From NCBI GenBank assembly GCA_947683425.1, contig CANTUQ010000031.1, positions 6,521,001 through 6,585,000 on the forward strand: a DNA stretch of 64,000 bases, read 5' to 3'. Made by a program: the position numbers and the translations under genes. This DNA is from Excoecaria cochinchinensis. Lineage: Eukaryota > Streptophyta > Magnoliopsida > Malpighiales > Euphorbiaceae. Under the pieces are notes generated by a model, which made no database searches, was not told where the DNA came from, and saw only the letters and a program-made list of their open reading frames with translations. Positions 1 through 10,880 of the stretch are shown here, in pieces (positions within the stretch are counted from its first letter, which is position 1; the number at the start of each line of letters is the position of its first letter).

Positions 1-1193
1 TTTCATGTCTTCAGGTTCACCTATCAAGAAATATGCCCCCTGCCTGAAGAATTTGCTGCTATCGTCGGGAGTTGGTATCCTCCTGGTGCTTTGCCCTGCA
101 TACCTCGCTGTGGTTTGATCCAAATCCGGGATATTGCTTTGTCCTTAAGCATAGCTCCTTCTGACACTGCCCGTCTAGTTCCTCAGGGCCCAGTATTTTC
201 TTTGGAACCTCTAATTGAAGCAATGGATGAATTCTCCAACATTCCCTCATATAGCTTGAGTGTCATCTTCCTTTTCTGCCTTATAAAGTATCTAGTCGTG
301 ACCTCAGCGAAACTGCTCGGAGACCCCCGTCTGTTTGGAATTTTGGACGACTTTCACCACGGGCTGACCCCTTTTCCTCTCATTCTGGCTGAGACTATCT
401 TGGGCTTGGACTCTGTTCGTGCCGGGCCTACCACTTCATTTTCTGGGAGACCCTTATTACTCCAGGTACGTCATTATTTTAAAAGGTAGTGCGTCCCTTG
501 TGGATTTTCACACTAGCTTTTCTTAGCGGGAAGTGCGTCCTTTCGGATTTTCACACAACCCTATGCCTAACTTTTGCCTGAAGTAAATCAAACTTACTCC
601 AGCGGCTTTTCTTTGCCTTTTATTTTATTCTCTTTGGCTTTTATTTTTTTCTTTGTTTCCTCTTCCAGATTTTGTTGCAGGAGAAACTGAAGCTTTTGTC
701 AAAGCCGCCTCCTAAAGTCATTAATCAGTATTCTGCGAAGTGTTTTCTTCCTCGCCGGCATCTGTACTTACCTAGGACCCCTGATGAGGGCATTACCATA
801 TTCAATAAGATATCAGACGAGGATATTAGCTTCACGCACGCTTGGCTTCCCTTGTCCAGTGCAGTTATTGATGGGTCTTCAGGATGCGTTCCCTTATGCG
901 GGCTCCGTGAGGCAACCTTCTACATCACGGCTCGTTGCTCTCGTCAACTCGGAGTGACTCGGGATATGGTGACACTCCCTTTATCTTTTCGAGGTGGAGT
1001 CCTTTCTGTGGCTTTCGCCTCCCGCTATCATGAGCTTTGGAGCCGACTTCCATTGAAGACTATCATTCCTTCATTTGGGAACCATTCAGCTATTTCTACT
1101 AGTGCGTACAAGAGATGGATACTTAGCCCGGCGTTTGATAACCGAACACGACGACTAAGGCATTTGGCCAGCGAGGGTAGTAGTAGGGGATAG
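1..1193 (+). CDS. Antisense extra gene of element A, DUF7745-like (partial, two exons)
   Basis: Two coding stretches on the strand opposite to pol. The first is open from the window edge to 465, ending FSGRPLLLQ at a splice donor (CAG|GTACGT). The second runs from an acceptor (TTCCAG|ATT) at 669 to a stop at 1193; both junctions are phase 0, so the frame is kept across a 203-bp intron. Recognisable pieces are a CPLPEEFAAIVG stretch near the start, FPLILAETILGLD, and a VPLCGLREATFY...RQLGV stretch in exon 2. These resemble the plant DUF7745 family often found near gypsy elements. Position between integrase and the 3' LTR and antisense orientation match the additional ORFs reported in Tat elements. 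Unlike gag-pol of A it has no stop in the part seen. The start lies outside the window. Function is unknown. Confidence 0.6.
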
Positions 1194-1582
1194 TTTAGCT
1201 TTACATGCGTTTTGAGCAGTATGTTTCTTTTTTAAAGCAGAATTGGACAATAATGTAAATGAATAAATCAAATCTTATTTCTTTTCACAAAATTGTGTAC
1301 ATTTCAGTTCGATTTCAGCATACATGATCATTTTTTATACTAATTCAAATCTGCAAGACTACATTTATTCATTGGAACTAAATTTTGATAGCATCAACCT
1401 CCTATCTCCAATCAGCCCTCTCGGGTTTTCATGATTGGATATTTTCTCTCATGCCTCTAATTTTTGCCCAAGATGCCTTTTTTTTCGGTTTTCACCCTGA
1501 CGAGGCGCCCAATTTTAACAAGGCCGCCTTTTTTCGGTTTTCGACCCGTGGGGCTTTTATTCTCTTATTTTGATTTTAGTCT
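1194..1582 (-). other. Non-coding spacer between integrase and antisense gene of A
   Basis: About 390 bp without a gene. On plus, 1380-1575 holds two similar short stretches built around CTTTTTTTCGGTTTTC (near 1478 and 1528). The same segment, in reverse orientation relative to the window, follows integrase in element H (49218-49400), so it is a conserved post-pol 3' region of this Tat subfamily. Confidence 0.6.
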
Positions 1583-2695
1583 TTAGCCATGGAACCTTTT
1601 GAGTCTGTCAACATTAATCGGTTCCTTCAATTCATTACCATTGTTATCCGATAAGATTGCAGCTCCTTTGGACAACAACTTCTTGAGGATAAACGGTACT
1701 TCCCAGGTTGGTCTAATTTTTCCTCTAATATCCGGTACACCTGGTCTCATCTGTTTGAACACTAAATCCCCCTCCTTCAGCGGATGCTTTTTCACCTTTT
1801 TTCCAAACGATCTGGCCAGCCTCTTCTGATAGATCTGATTATGATAGTAAGCTTTCAGTCTACTCTTATCTAATAAGTTTAAATGTTGTAACCTCTGTTG
1901 TGCCCATTTGGCCTCCGGAATTTGAGCTTCCATGACTACCCTCAGCGATTTGAGCTCTACCTCAACTGGCAACACTGCCTCTGTCCCATAAACCAGAGAA
2001 TATGGCGTAGCGCCTGTAGATGTCCTCACCGTCGTTCTGTAACCCCACAGTGCAAAGGGAAGCTTTTCTGCCCAGTCTTTATAGGTTTGGACCATCTTTG
2101 CTAGGATCTTCTTCACATTTTTATTGGTGGCCTCTACTGCCCCGTTCGCTTGTGGTCGATAGGGAGAGGATTTATGGTGCTCGATTCCGTACTTCACAAG
2201 AAGCTTCTTGGTTTCCCACATGAACTGCACCCCGTTATCAGACACTATGTGATGTGGGAGGCCATATCTATAAATCAGATTCCTTTCAATGAACCTGGCC
2301 ATATCTCTTGCGTTAATCTTCTTGAAGGATTCTGCCTCTACCCATTTTGTAAAATAGTCGATTGCGACTATTATGTATCTGTGCCCGTTGGATGCTGTAG
2401 GGCGGATTTCTCCAATAATGTCTATTCCCCAGGCAGCGAATGGCCAAGGTGATGTTAAGCTGTGTAGCTCTGACACTGGTAAGTGCCTTAAGTCCACGTA
2501 CTGTTGGCATAACTGGCACTGCTTCACATATTTTGAGCAATCGTTATCCATCGTAAGCCAGTAGAAGCCTTGTCTCATGATCTTCTTGGCCAATGTCAAC
2601 CCGTTCATATGGGCTCCGCATACTCCGGCGTGTGTCTCTTCCATTACCCTCTTAGCCTCTTTTTCATCCAAACACCTCAATTGGATACCATCAGC
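1583..2695 (-). pseudogene. Integrase domain of element A
   Basis: Open for about 370 codons. The N-terminal zinc-binding part is visible as H...H (VCGAHMNGL) and CQLCQQ. The catalytic core shows the DDE triad pattern: Asp in WGIDIIGEI, Asp in VSDNGVQF, and Glu in QANGAVEATNK. The C-terminal part (LKEGDLVFKQMRP...GKIRPTWEVPFIL) is the usual gypsy tail. The last residues (NVDRLKRFHG) end in a stop followed by the post-pol spacer. Upstream the frame is closed by a TAA at 2696-2698, which sits at the same codon as a TAG in H. The domain itself looks intact, but the polyprotein is broken, so the copy is not functional as it stands. Confidence 0.93.
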
Positions 2696-2859
2696 TTATC
2701 GTTTGTACAACATCCATTTATGCAGATGAACTGAGTAGACAGCTTGCGAATCGTTCTCTGATCCTTTTCAGTAGCCTCCTCTGCAAATGCCGCATTCTCC
2801 AAATAGTTCATAATATTATAATACCACGGCTTCCCATCTGCCACTTCTACCTCCATAAC

Positions 2860-3543
2860 TTATTTGGATTCAAAGCTAGGTCTCTCAGAACTATAGATCA
2901 AAACCGGCTTCATGACCACTCCTTCAGGGTTGTCCCACATTGATACTAATGTGGTGAGCGCATCGGCTAACTGATTCTCATCCCTCGGAACGAAATGGAA
3001 TGTACATACTTCAAACTGACTGCTCAGGCCCCTCAAGCGCTGGATATATGGCATTAGCCTCTCTTCTTTTACAGCCCATTCACCTCGGATTTGGTTGACC
3101 ACTAAGGAGGAATCACCAAATACCTCTACATTCTTTGCTCCTAAGGCCATTGATGCCTCCAATCCAAAAATACACGCTTTATACTCAACTTCGTTATTGG
3201 TGACCCAGAACCTCAACTTCTTCGCCAAAGGAAGCTTTTTATCGCCCGGGGTCATCATAATGATTCCTACTCCTGCCCCTTTGTTATTTACAGCTCCGTC
3301 AAAGTGTAATTTCCAACCTTGAATCCCAATAGCTGCTACATCCTCATCTGGAAAGTTATACTGGTATGAGTCTCCTTGGATCGGGTGTTCTGCTAGAAAT
3401 TCTGCCACTGCACGTCCTTTAACAGTCTTCCGAGTAATATACTCTACATCAAATTCTTGAAGTAACAGCAACCACCTACCCATTTTCCCAAGTAAAGACG
3501 GGGCCTCTTGCAAGTATCTCAAGGGGTTCTGCTTCGCGACTGC
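2860..3543 (-). pseudogene. Connection and second (archaeal-type) RNase H domain of element A
   Basis: Begins with the tether (RYLQEAPSLLGKMGRWLLLLQEFDVEYITRK) and continues into an RNase H fold with the expected acidic residues: Asp in LHFDGAVN, Glu in NEVEYKACIFGLE, Asp in VFGDSSLVV, Asp in DENQLADALTTL. The order DGA...E...GDS...AD is that of the archaeal-type RNase H added to Tat elements, separate from the domain after RT. The stretch 2699-2859 continues toward integrase with at least one frame change near the INGC/NGML position. A TAG at 3544-3546 separates it from RT. Confidence 0.88.
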
Positions 3544-4700
3544 CTATACCTTGTAGGCATGAAAGTAATGTCGTAATTTCTTAGAAGCCCAGATTACCGC
3601 AAGGCAGATCTTTTCTACTTCTGTGTATTTGACCTCATAAGCTAAGAATTTCTTGTTGAGGTAGTAGACAACAAATTCCACTCCAAATTTGTCTTCTTGG
3701 GCCATCATAGCACCAACGGAACTGTCCTCTATGGCCAGGTATAGGATCAGTGGCTTGGCCGGCCGTGGCGGTCTCAATACCGGTGGATTCAACAAGTATT
3801 CCTTGACAGTGTCAAAAGCCTTTTGACAGCTCTCGTTCCATACTACTGGTTGGTCTTTTCCGAGTAGTTTTAAGATAGGTTCACAGATCGAAGTAAGCTT
3901 AGCGATAAACCTACTGATGTATTGCAACCTTCCCAGAAAGCTTCTTACATCCTTCTCTTTCTGCGGTATTGGCATTTCTCTGATGGCCTTAACCTTATCT
4001 GGGTCAATCTCAATCCCCCTCTTACTAACTATGTGTCCCAGGAGCTTCCCTGAGGTAACACCGAAGATATACTTTTTAGGATTCAACCGCAGGTTGTACT
4101 TATCTATCCTCCGGAAGAATTTTTCCAAGGCTTCAAATTGGCCTTCTCTAGTGGCTGACTTGATCATCATGTCGTCCACGTATACCTCCACTTCTTTATG
4201 GATCAAGTCATCCAGTATCTTTGTTGCCATCCTCTGATAAGTGGCTCCTGCATTTTTCAAGCCCAAAGGCATTACCCGATAAGCATACGTCCCCCATTCC
4301 GTGATGAAAGCCATCTTGATCCGGTCAATTATTTCATTGAGAATTTGATTGTAGCCAGCATAACCATCTCCGAAGCTATACATCTCACAAGCAGCGGCGT
4401 TATCTATCAGCACGTCTATATAAGGCAATGGGAAATCATCTTTTGGACATGCCTTATTCAAATCCCGATAATCCACGCACACCCTTACTTTGCCGTTCTT
4501 TTTGGCTACAGGGACAACATTTACTAACCAAGTTGGGTATTATACCTCGATTAGAAACTTGGCTTTGATTTGCTGGCGAATCTCTTCTTTCACTTTCTCC
4601 GCCCATTCCAGTCTAAGCCTTCTTAACTTCTGCTTAACAGGTTTATGGTCTGGAAAGGTGGGGATAGCATGCTCTGTGACCTTCCGATCGATTCCTGTCA
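3544..4700 (-). pseudogene. Reverse transcriptase and first RNase H of element A
   Basis: Contains CVDYRDLNKACPKDDFPLP, the first catalytic Asp in SFGDGYAGYNQI, the WGTYAYRVMPLGLKNAGATYQRM block and the YVDDMM active site, then the thumb (KVKAIREMPIPQKEKDVRSFLGRLQYISRFI). The following part (AFDTVKEYLLNPPVLRPP...VVYYLNKK) is the RNase H-like connection. The open frame covers 3546-4482; the upstream palm start (KFLIEV...YPTWLVNVVPVAKKNGKVR) continues in the same frame to about 4700 but is cut by a TAA near 4541. This is the best preserved RT in the window, though inactive through the stops. Confidence 0.93.
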
Positions 4701-4705
4701 TATCT

Positions 4706-5656
4706 TCATAGGTCTAGGCAAAGACTTTTTAATATTTTTTTTAAAATTCTCTCAAATTTTTCTCGCTGTTCAAGAGTTATATTTGAAGCTACAAAAATTT
4801 CTTTTGGGTTTTCTATGGTTCCAAGATTAAATGGAGTAGCATCAGTTGAATCGATATCAAATATGGATGGATGATGATCATGATTATGCGTAGTGAAATC
4901 ATCTGAAACATCACACAAGTAAGCAAAATCATTCAATTTATTAATAAGATTGAAATTGTCATTAACATCATTGAAAAGTTCTGGAGCAAAAAGAAAATCT
5001 AAACTATTTTCCTCTTCCTCCTCTGCTGGCATATCTGCCGCGGTCGATGGTCCTGCATCACTTCGGTTCTTTGGAGGCTCCTCATTCACCTCCTGCACAG
5101 CTTCCTCCATCTTGGCTTTTCCTTTCAGCTGGGTGGCTACCATCTTCTCAGTAATTACCTCTTCTAGCATCTCGCGGTCCCAAATTGTCCTACTGGTCAT
5201 GATTTCTTCATCCCAAAAGCCCTCCGCTGGCTTGATTGATCCAATGTCCCGGTCATAGACATCATTAAAGACCTCGAACCCTGGCACAATTCTCCCATGT
5301 AGCCACTGTGGTTCTTCTTGCCCTGCATAGGCACATGCTGCGGTTGCTGGCACAAAAGTCTTCCGGATATGAGGAATTTCCATTTTCGATCTCTTACCCT
5401 TCTCTACCGTACCTGTATATCCTAGACCCCTCCTGTCCTTTTGACCTTTCATGTTAACAACTATTGGTATCCCCTGAGAATTCTTGCCCAGTCCTGCACC
5501 AGGGAGGAATGACATTTTCTTCATCATATTCAACACCTGGAGGCTTTCTTCCCTCTGCTCTTCTCTGCCTATCATGGCAATATGAAACCCAATAAACGGC
5601 TGCCTGGCTATCTCCAGTACTGAAACCTGGTTCTCTCGTGCAGCCTTTGTAGTCAC
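4706..5656 (-). pseudogene. G-patch module and protease-RT linker of element A
   Basis: After a short start (ARENQVSVLEIARQPFIGFHIAMIG) comes a glycine-rich segment, FLPGAGLGKNSQGI...KGQKDRRGLGYTG, that fits a G-patch (GxGLGxxxxG...G) RNA-binding motif. An acidic linker follows (ELFNDVNDNFNLINKLNDFAYLCDVSDDF), then FNLGTIENPKEIFVAS and ERILKKI, which leads into RT in B and H. Near the end a run of A (minus strand) shifts the frame compared with B, and stops follow. The G-patch lies between protease and RT. Role is unknown; RNA or template handling is a guess from G-patch biology. Confidence 0.75.
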
Positions 5657-5659
5657 AAT

Positions 5660-5965
5660 CTAGCATTCGTGAGGTATCTTTACCATCTGGTGCAATGTTG
5701 AGGGGACTCCTCCCAATTTATGAAACCATGGTCTGCCTAGCAAAGCTGAAAAATTGGCGGGTATAGGCAGCACCACAAACTCCACTTCTGATTCTACCGG
5801 TCCTGTCTTCACCATTGCTGTGAATGTCCCTGAGGCCGGCCTGCGTGAGTTGTCATATGCCGTGATGGTAAGATCAGATTTTTCCAACATATCCTCTGTT
5901 ACCCCAAAAGCTGCCATTGCTACCTGTGGGCACACATTTATCGAAGAACCATCATCTACCATTAC
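5660..5965 (-). pseudogene. Protease of element A, C-terminal piece (split by S)
   Basis: Retropepsin-like: MVDDGSSINVCP carries the active-site Asp (DDG in place of DTG/DSG, usual for Tat elements), and FSALLGRPWFHKLGGVPSTLHQ is the conserved C-terminal ALLGR loop region. The frame is cut at 5965 by solo LTR S, which starts just upstream (in minus reading) of VDDGSS; the N-terminal part resumes at 8937. A stop after IPHEC (5660-5662) separates it from the G-patch part, where B reads on as NEGKVV. Confidence 0.88.
5961..5965. repeat. Target-site duplication of S, left copy
   Basis: ATTAC, immediately before TGTAACACCCC. It is identical to 8932-8936, immediately after the other end of S. Five bases is the normal LTR-retrotransposon duplication. 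Confidence 0.95.
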
Positions 5966-6356
5966 TGTAACACCCCCATACCCCCGGTAAGGAATATCGG
6001 GGCATCACGCGGCTCATACTTATACATATACATATATACACACTAGCGGAAATGATAACAATAAAATAATAAGACTATCTTTAGCGCCAAACAAAACACA
6101 CTTCTCTTATAACATATTTAAACGGTACATATTACAAAAGCTTTATACATATACATCTTCGGTACATATACCAATCAGTTAACATATACATATAAACACT
6201 GTTCTTTCTATCCACATAATGATGTTACTCAAAATGTAGAACTCTATCTCTATCTTATACAAAAAGAAGATCAAAATAAATCTCCTAGTGGCCTTGACCT
6301 GCAGATGTCCGCTCACTGATCCGAACCTGTATACCTACACAAAAATAAACATCCGT

Positions 6357-6376
6357 GCTAAGCGATAACACTTAGT
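6357..6376 (-). other. Conserved twin stem-loop site in LTR S
   Basis: Minus strand reads CACTAAGTGTTATCGCTTAG followed by CACGGA. The CTAAG...CTTAG stem is kept; the second stem (CACGGG...CCCGTG in C and F) is eroded here. See the copies at 23544-23581 and 40437-40472. Confidence 0.65.
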
Positions 6377-7431
6377 GGGGATGAAGTAATACAAAGGACT
6401 TCTTTACGAAGTCACAAGTAAATCACAAATTTCATGTAACAAATCAACTAGCTCATGCATATAGCTCTTATACATATATAGGTTACATGTTCAATTATCA
6501 AAGCAGTAAACTCACAAGTATATAACATCTACTCTTCTACTTATTCATATACACTACAACTTGTACATATCATTTATTCAAATATACGCTATCATGTGTT
6601 CACATTCATGAAATCATGTACTTGTAGACATAACTGTAATGTACTTAAACATTACTTTCATGTGCTATAGCTTTTATTCAAAGCAATGCTTTTAATCATC
6701 TCAAGTTCACTACACAACTTTTAACAAAACAGGCCTGACTTCCTTTAGTTGCGGATACGAGACGCTCTATAATAAAAACATTTTCGGTAGACCGAAGTCA
6801 CAAAACATTTTCATCTATCTCTATTAAATGACCATTCTCGGGGGTCGACCCGCTTCGCCCAAACGTGGCGGAATCTTGGCAGCTGCTCTCGGTAATCCCT
6901 TTATAAGCATGCTTATCTATCCACTGCTATGGCTAGTCAGGCTAAACATAAAGACTCTATACTCTATATAAGATACATTGCATGTACTTTACTGTTCATT
7001 CAAGAACACTATACACTATTTACATGTTAATGGAGCAAACCATGTGCATACATATACCATATGAATATACCCGCATGTAGCCATATAATATCAATGCATC
7101 TCTGCACTCTACTTTACTAACTAATCAAATACACAATGCATTTTACATGTTCATAGACTTCACACATTATGAGTCAATCATAAATGATCAACATCACATG
7201 CATATCATGTTCAATAATTAAAAAGCATATATACATTTAATTTCATTATTAAACTCTTATGCCATTGCTTTAATCACCTATATTTTCAATTGACAACCAC
7301 TCACATACTCATTCCATAAGGTTAGAAATGAGTTGGACATGCTATAGGAACTTACCCTGAAGTTCGGGTGCGATATGGGTTCAATTCGGGAAGAAAAACA
7401 CATAAAATGGTCAAAATAGAAGGATGGAGGT

Positions 7432-7511
7432 TGTCACTACTCATGACAGATGTCACTACTCGTGACAGTGGCCTACTGTCACGACTCGTGACAGTCGTCA
7501 CTACTCATGAC
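7432..7511. repeat. Four 15-17-bp odd palindromes in LTR S
   Basis: TGTCACTACTCATGACA (7432-7448), TGTCACTACTCGTGACA (7451-7467), TGTCACGACTCGTGACA (7477-7493, perfect around a central C) and GTCACTACTCATGAC (7497-7511). They are spaced about 20-26 bp. This is too regular for chance. Confidence 0.9.
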
Positions 7512-8497
7512 AGAGCCACGAACATTCAAACAGAAACCCAACAACATCAATTTTGTTCAGGCTAAACGGAAATCGAAACGACGTTTTTAGGCAAAACTTC
7601 CTCCTTAGAAAATCTTCCCTAGGATGTTAACTTTCAAATGGGACAATTTTCAAGTCAAATGGACATCCACAACAGAAAATATGATCTAAACAATCTGAAC
7701 TAGTCAAATGAACTGGCCAAAGTAGAGACACCTCTGTTTTGGCCATTTTTGAAGGTCTTAGAGCACAAATGTGCTCAAGCTTATTACTGTAACAATTATA
7801 TATATAGAAGTCATGGTTCCACTGGCTCAATAATCACTCAATTCAGAGGTCTATAACTATACCTATGACAAAAATTTCACACAGAGGTCATATGACAATT
7901 AAACAGAATTTACCATATCAAATTTTATCATCAACAAATACACTCAATCAATCAATTCACATACTTCTAAGCATATATACACATATCACAAGTACCACAA
8001 GCAATCAAAATGATATTTTCACATGATCCCAACCTCTAGGATGTTGATCACGGCCCTCTACTCAGTCCCGAGCTTCTCCTTTCCCTTGTCCAGTCTTTTA
8101 TCCACAGCTTTCATGCACCACCAACCAAAAGAACACTTAATCCAATATTCTTGACTTTAAATCAAAAACAGAAATATATTCAAAGAAAAAGGAGGTCAGA
8201 TCGGAGATTGGATCCAACTTACCTTTTGAAGAGACCTAATCAAGCCCTTAATTCACTCTCTTCAAACTAATTCAAATGGTTCTCTCAAAGAACAAGACAA
8301 ATGAAGAAGAAAAGCAAAGAAAATGGAAAGGTAAGAGGAGCACGGCAAAAACCCAAGAGCCAAGGAAATAAAAGGAGGCCAAAAGGCCAAAAGTAGGAAA
8401 TGAAAGGAAAAGGAGGAAAGGAATGGCCGGTCAATGCACATCCAAAGCCAACCAACCTCACTAAATGCCAACCACTTCAATTAATCCATCCATATCT

Positions 8498-8553
8498 TAA
8501 GCCAAGCCAAGCCAAGCCAAACCAAGCCAAGCCAACTAAGCCCAAGCCAAGTG
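8498..8553. repeat. AAGCC-type short tandem repeat in LTR S
   Basis: Repeated AAGCC/AAACC units (AAGCCAAGCCAAGCC and similar) with minor interruptions. Confidence 0.8.
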
Positions 8554-8737
8554 TCTCTTCCCTATAATGACACTTGGCACACTCCTACAATGCCACTTGT
8601 CAAACTCATATGCCGCCACTTGTCACTCTTCTACGATGCCATGTGTCACTCATCTATGATGACACTTGTCACTCTCTTATGACACCATGTGTCAACTCCC
8701 TACAACCCCAAGTCTCTTAGTCTCACTTATGCACACA

Positions 8738-8856
8738 TCTCGCGAGAGGGTTCTGTCATGCTCACGACAGAACGCTCACACCCGCACCAACCAGCTGAAG
8801 ATCGGAAATCGCCGGAGGGCTTTGTCGCGCCCGCGACACTTGTCGCGCTCGCGACA
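8738..8856. repeat. Second palindrome cluster of LTR S
   Basis: TCTCGCGAGA (8738-8747), TCTGTC...GACAGA (8752-8771), TGTCGCGCCCGCGACA (8823-8838) and TGTCGCGCTCGCGACA (8841-8856). It lies about 75-195 bp inside the LTR start (minus reading). The outer TGTC/GACA arms are shared with the cluster at 7432-7511; the inner bases differ. Confidence 0.85.
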
Positions 8857-8931
8857 GAACTCTCGCACATAAAACTTACCTTTTTCGAATAAAACTCTGT
8901 AATTCTTCTAGGGCCACTTTGGGGTGTAACA

Positions 8932-8936
8932 ATTAC
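8932..8936. repeat. Target-site duplication of S, right copy
   Basis: ATTAC directly after the GTAACA end of S; pairs with 5961-5965. Confidence 0.95.
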
Positions 8937-9341
8937 ACAGGCGGTGTGCTTTTGGTTTATCTACGCTTTTATGTATAGAGGGCGATTGTGGTTGCGGCCT
9001 TCTGTCGGCAGATCCACACTGGTAAAAATGACATATTCTCCCGATCCTCCCTTCACTACATCCAGAAGTTCTGTAGGTGAGATGGTTGTAGCAACAGTTG
9101 CTTCACACAACACCTCCACCACCTTCTGCCTATGCGATGGTGACTGTCTCAAGAGATCCCATATCGAAATCTGAGCCGGCGTCTTTTTCAGTTGCTTAAC
9201 AATCAAATCTTCTTCCGGCTCCTTTCCCCTTCTGTCCCCGATCGGCTCTTGTGGTTTCTCAACTTCCGGTGCTACCCTTCCACTCCGGGTCACGGCTCCT
9301 ACTTCCTTTCTCTTTGGCTCTTCTTCTTCCTCCTCCGAACT
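8937..9341 (-). pseudogene. Protease N-terminal region of element A (upstream of S)
   Basis: Reads AVTRSGRVAPEVEKPQEP..., then SIWDLLRQSPSHRQKVVEVL and the NHNRPLYIKA...INQKHTACV stretch that leads straight into VDDGSS on the other side of S. A stop follows PLYIKA where B has a Gln codon. The matching stretch of B (15494-16045) is clearly parallel. It is the gag-protease linker; the SIWDLLRQSPSHR block is common in Tat polyproteins but has no function I can name. Confidence 0.8.
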
Positions 9342-10880
9342 CTAAAGGTCGAAAAATACTTCAGAATCATCATTTTCATTTCCACTATCATCAGTGGACC
9401 AACGATCGATCACTGCAGCAGGAAGCCCTTCTCCACTCCCCTCATAGAGGTTTGTGACAGCAGTGTGGATATCGTTGCCGTATAATTCCTTCAACAAAAA
9501 GTTCTTGGGCAAGCTGGACCCGATCATATTCACTGGCGAAGACATGTTATTGTACCCAGCTTTTTGTTGACCCCCTCTCTTCTCTGGGTCTGTGATCTGC
9601 TTTGAGTCAATCAGATCTTGAATCGCATGCCTCAAAGTCTCGCAGTTATCAGTTATATGCCCAGTGTGCTGGTGATATGCACAATACTCATCATCCTTAT
9701 GTCCTGGCGTGCCTTGGGTTCTAGCAGGTTTGGGTGGCATAGGTTGCAACTTACCCTCTTTCATCAATCTCCTCAATACCCATGACAAAGACCTTCCAAG
9801 ATTAGAAAAACGCCTCGGGGTAACGTTCGCAGCTGACACCTCAGCAGTCTTCCTTGTACCACTGGGGAAACCTGATGGTCTACTGGCCCCCTGGCTAGCG
9901 CTACCCCTCCTGGGATAGTTCTCATTACCTGCTTTCCTAACAAGGTACTCTCCCTCGGCCTCAATAGCGATGTCCTTTAGCGACTCCCAATCCTTCAATC
10001 CTTTCATTCTTAATCCCTCTCTCAAATACGGGCTCGCATTTTTAATGAATAGCCGTATTTGATCTTGAGTATCTGGTTTCCTCTTCATTTCCATCACCCT
10101 ATTCCTCCACTGGGTTAGATACTCGTGGAAGGACTCACCCCCCTTCTGCTGTAACAGCTCCAGGTCCTTCAAGGTCACCTCCATCCTTGTACTGCAGTCA
10201 TATTGCTTCAAAAACTCCTTTGTCAATAAGTCCTAGTCTTCTTTAGTTCGGCGGTCGAGCCCATGGTACCAATCCACTGCCGGGCCTGTCAAGCTCAAGC
10301 AAAAGTACTCAATTTTCTGCTTTTTCATCAAAGTGGTGCCCTTCATCACCAGCGAATACTGCTTTATGTGTGCTAGGGGATCAGAAGTACCGTTAAACTT
10401 CGGCACATCCGGCATTTTAAAGTTCGTTGGGACTAGATCCACTCCTTCTAACTCTTTATCCTCAGGGTTCACTCCTTGGCCCTTTGTCAATATTCTAGTC
10501 ATAGCTTCAAATTTCTCTTCCATCTTCTTCCAGATGGCCTCTTCCATTTGAGGGGCTTTCCCTTTCTCAGACATACGTTCCTCATATTCTTCGTCTTCCC
10601 AGTCATCATCTAGCCTTGGGACAGGTCTTCCCCTCTGTACCCCCGAAGTAGTAGCTCTTAGGTTCACAAGTGGTGGGCGAGTTTCCTCTCGTGGGCCCTC
10701 TCTGACCTCCTCCCTTTCATCATTTCACATAAGAGGAGGCTGTGGGTTCTAGGGGGCCGCTTACTGACCCATTGCGGCTATCATTGCCATCATCCAGTTT
10801 TTAAACTCTTCCAACCTTCGGTCCACTTCCTCTGCTATCATTGCCCTGGTGGCCTCTGCCCCTCTCGGTGAGTTTGCCAT
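9342..10880 (-). pseudogene. Gag of element A
   Basis: The start is chosen at the ATG read at 10880, giving ANSPRGAEATRAMIAEEVDRRLEEF. B has the equivalent start, and this is the first Met after the leader. The capsid-like Retrotrans_gag region is FKMPDVPKFNGTSDPLAHIKQYSL...YFCLSLTGPAVDWYHGL...DLLTKEFLKQYDCS...LTQWRNRVMEM. A degenerate zinc-knuckle-like CAYHQHTGHITDNC follows. Several stops interrupt it: three between 10730 and 10790, a TAG at 10230-10232 where B keeps Trp (KEDWDLL), and a TAG at 9342-9344 where B keeps Trp (NLWESD). All lie in one frame, so this is point-mutation decay rather than frameshift. Confidence 0.88.

Larger units (their letters stand above)
5966..8931 (-). mobile_element. 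Solo LTR S (C/F family), minus orientation, 2,966 bp
   Basis: Starts TGTAACACCCCC and ends GGGGTGTAACA, so the two ends are near-inverted TG...CA LTR termini. It is flanked by perfect ATTAC duplications and splits the protease of A. Inside there is no gag or pol, so it is a solo LTR left by LTR-LTR recombination. Its minus-strand end (GGGGGTGTTACA) matches the end of LTR C at 24031-24049, and it shares with C and F a twin stem-loop (6357-6375 here). It holds two palindrome clusters (7432-7511 and 8738-8856), short direct repeats with a CCACTTGTCA core (8570-8700) and a run of AAGCC units (about 8498-8553). The short ORFs within it look like chance. Confidence 0.93.
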
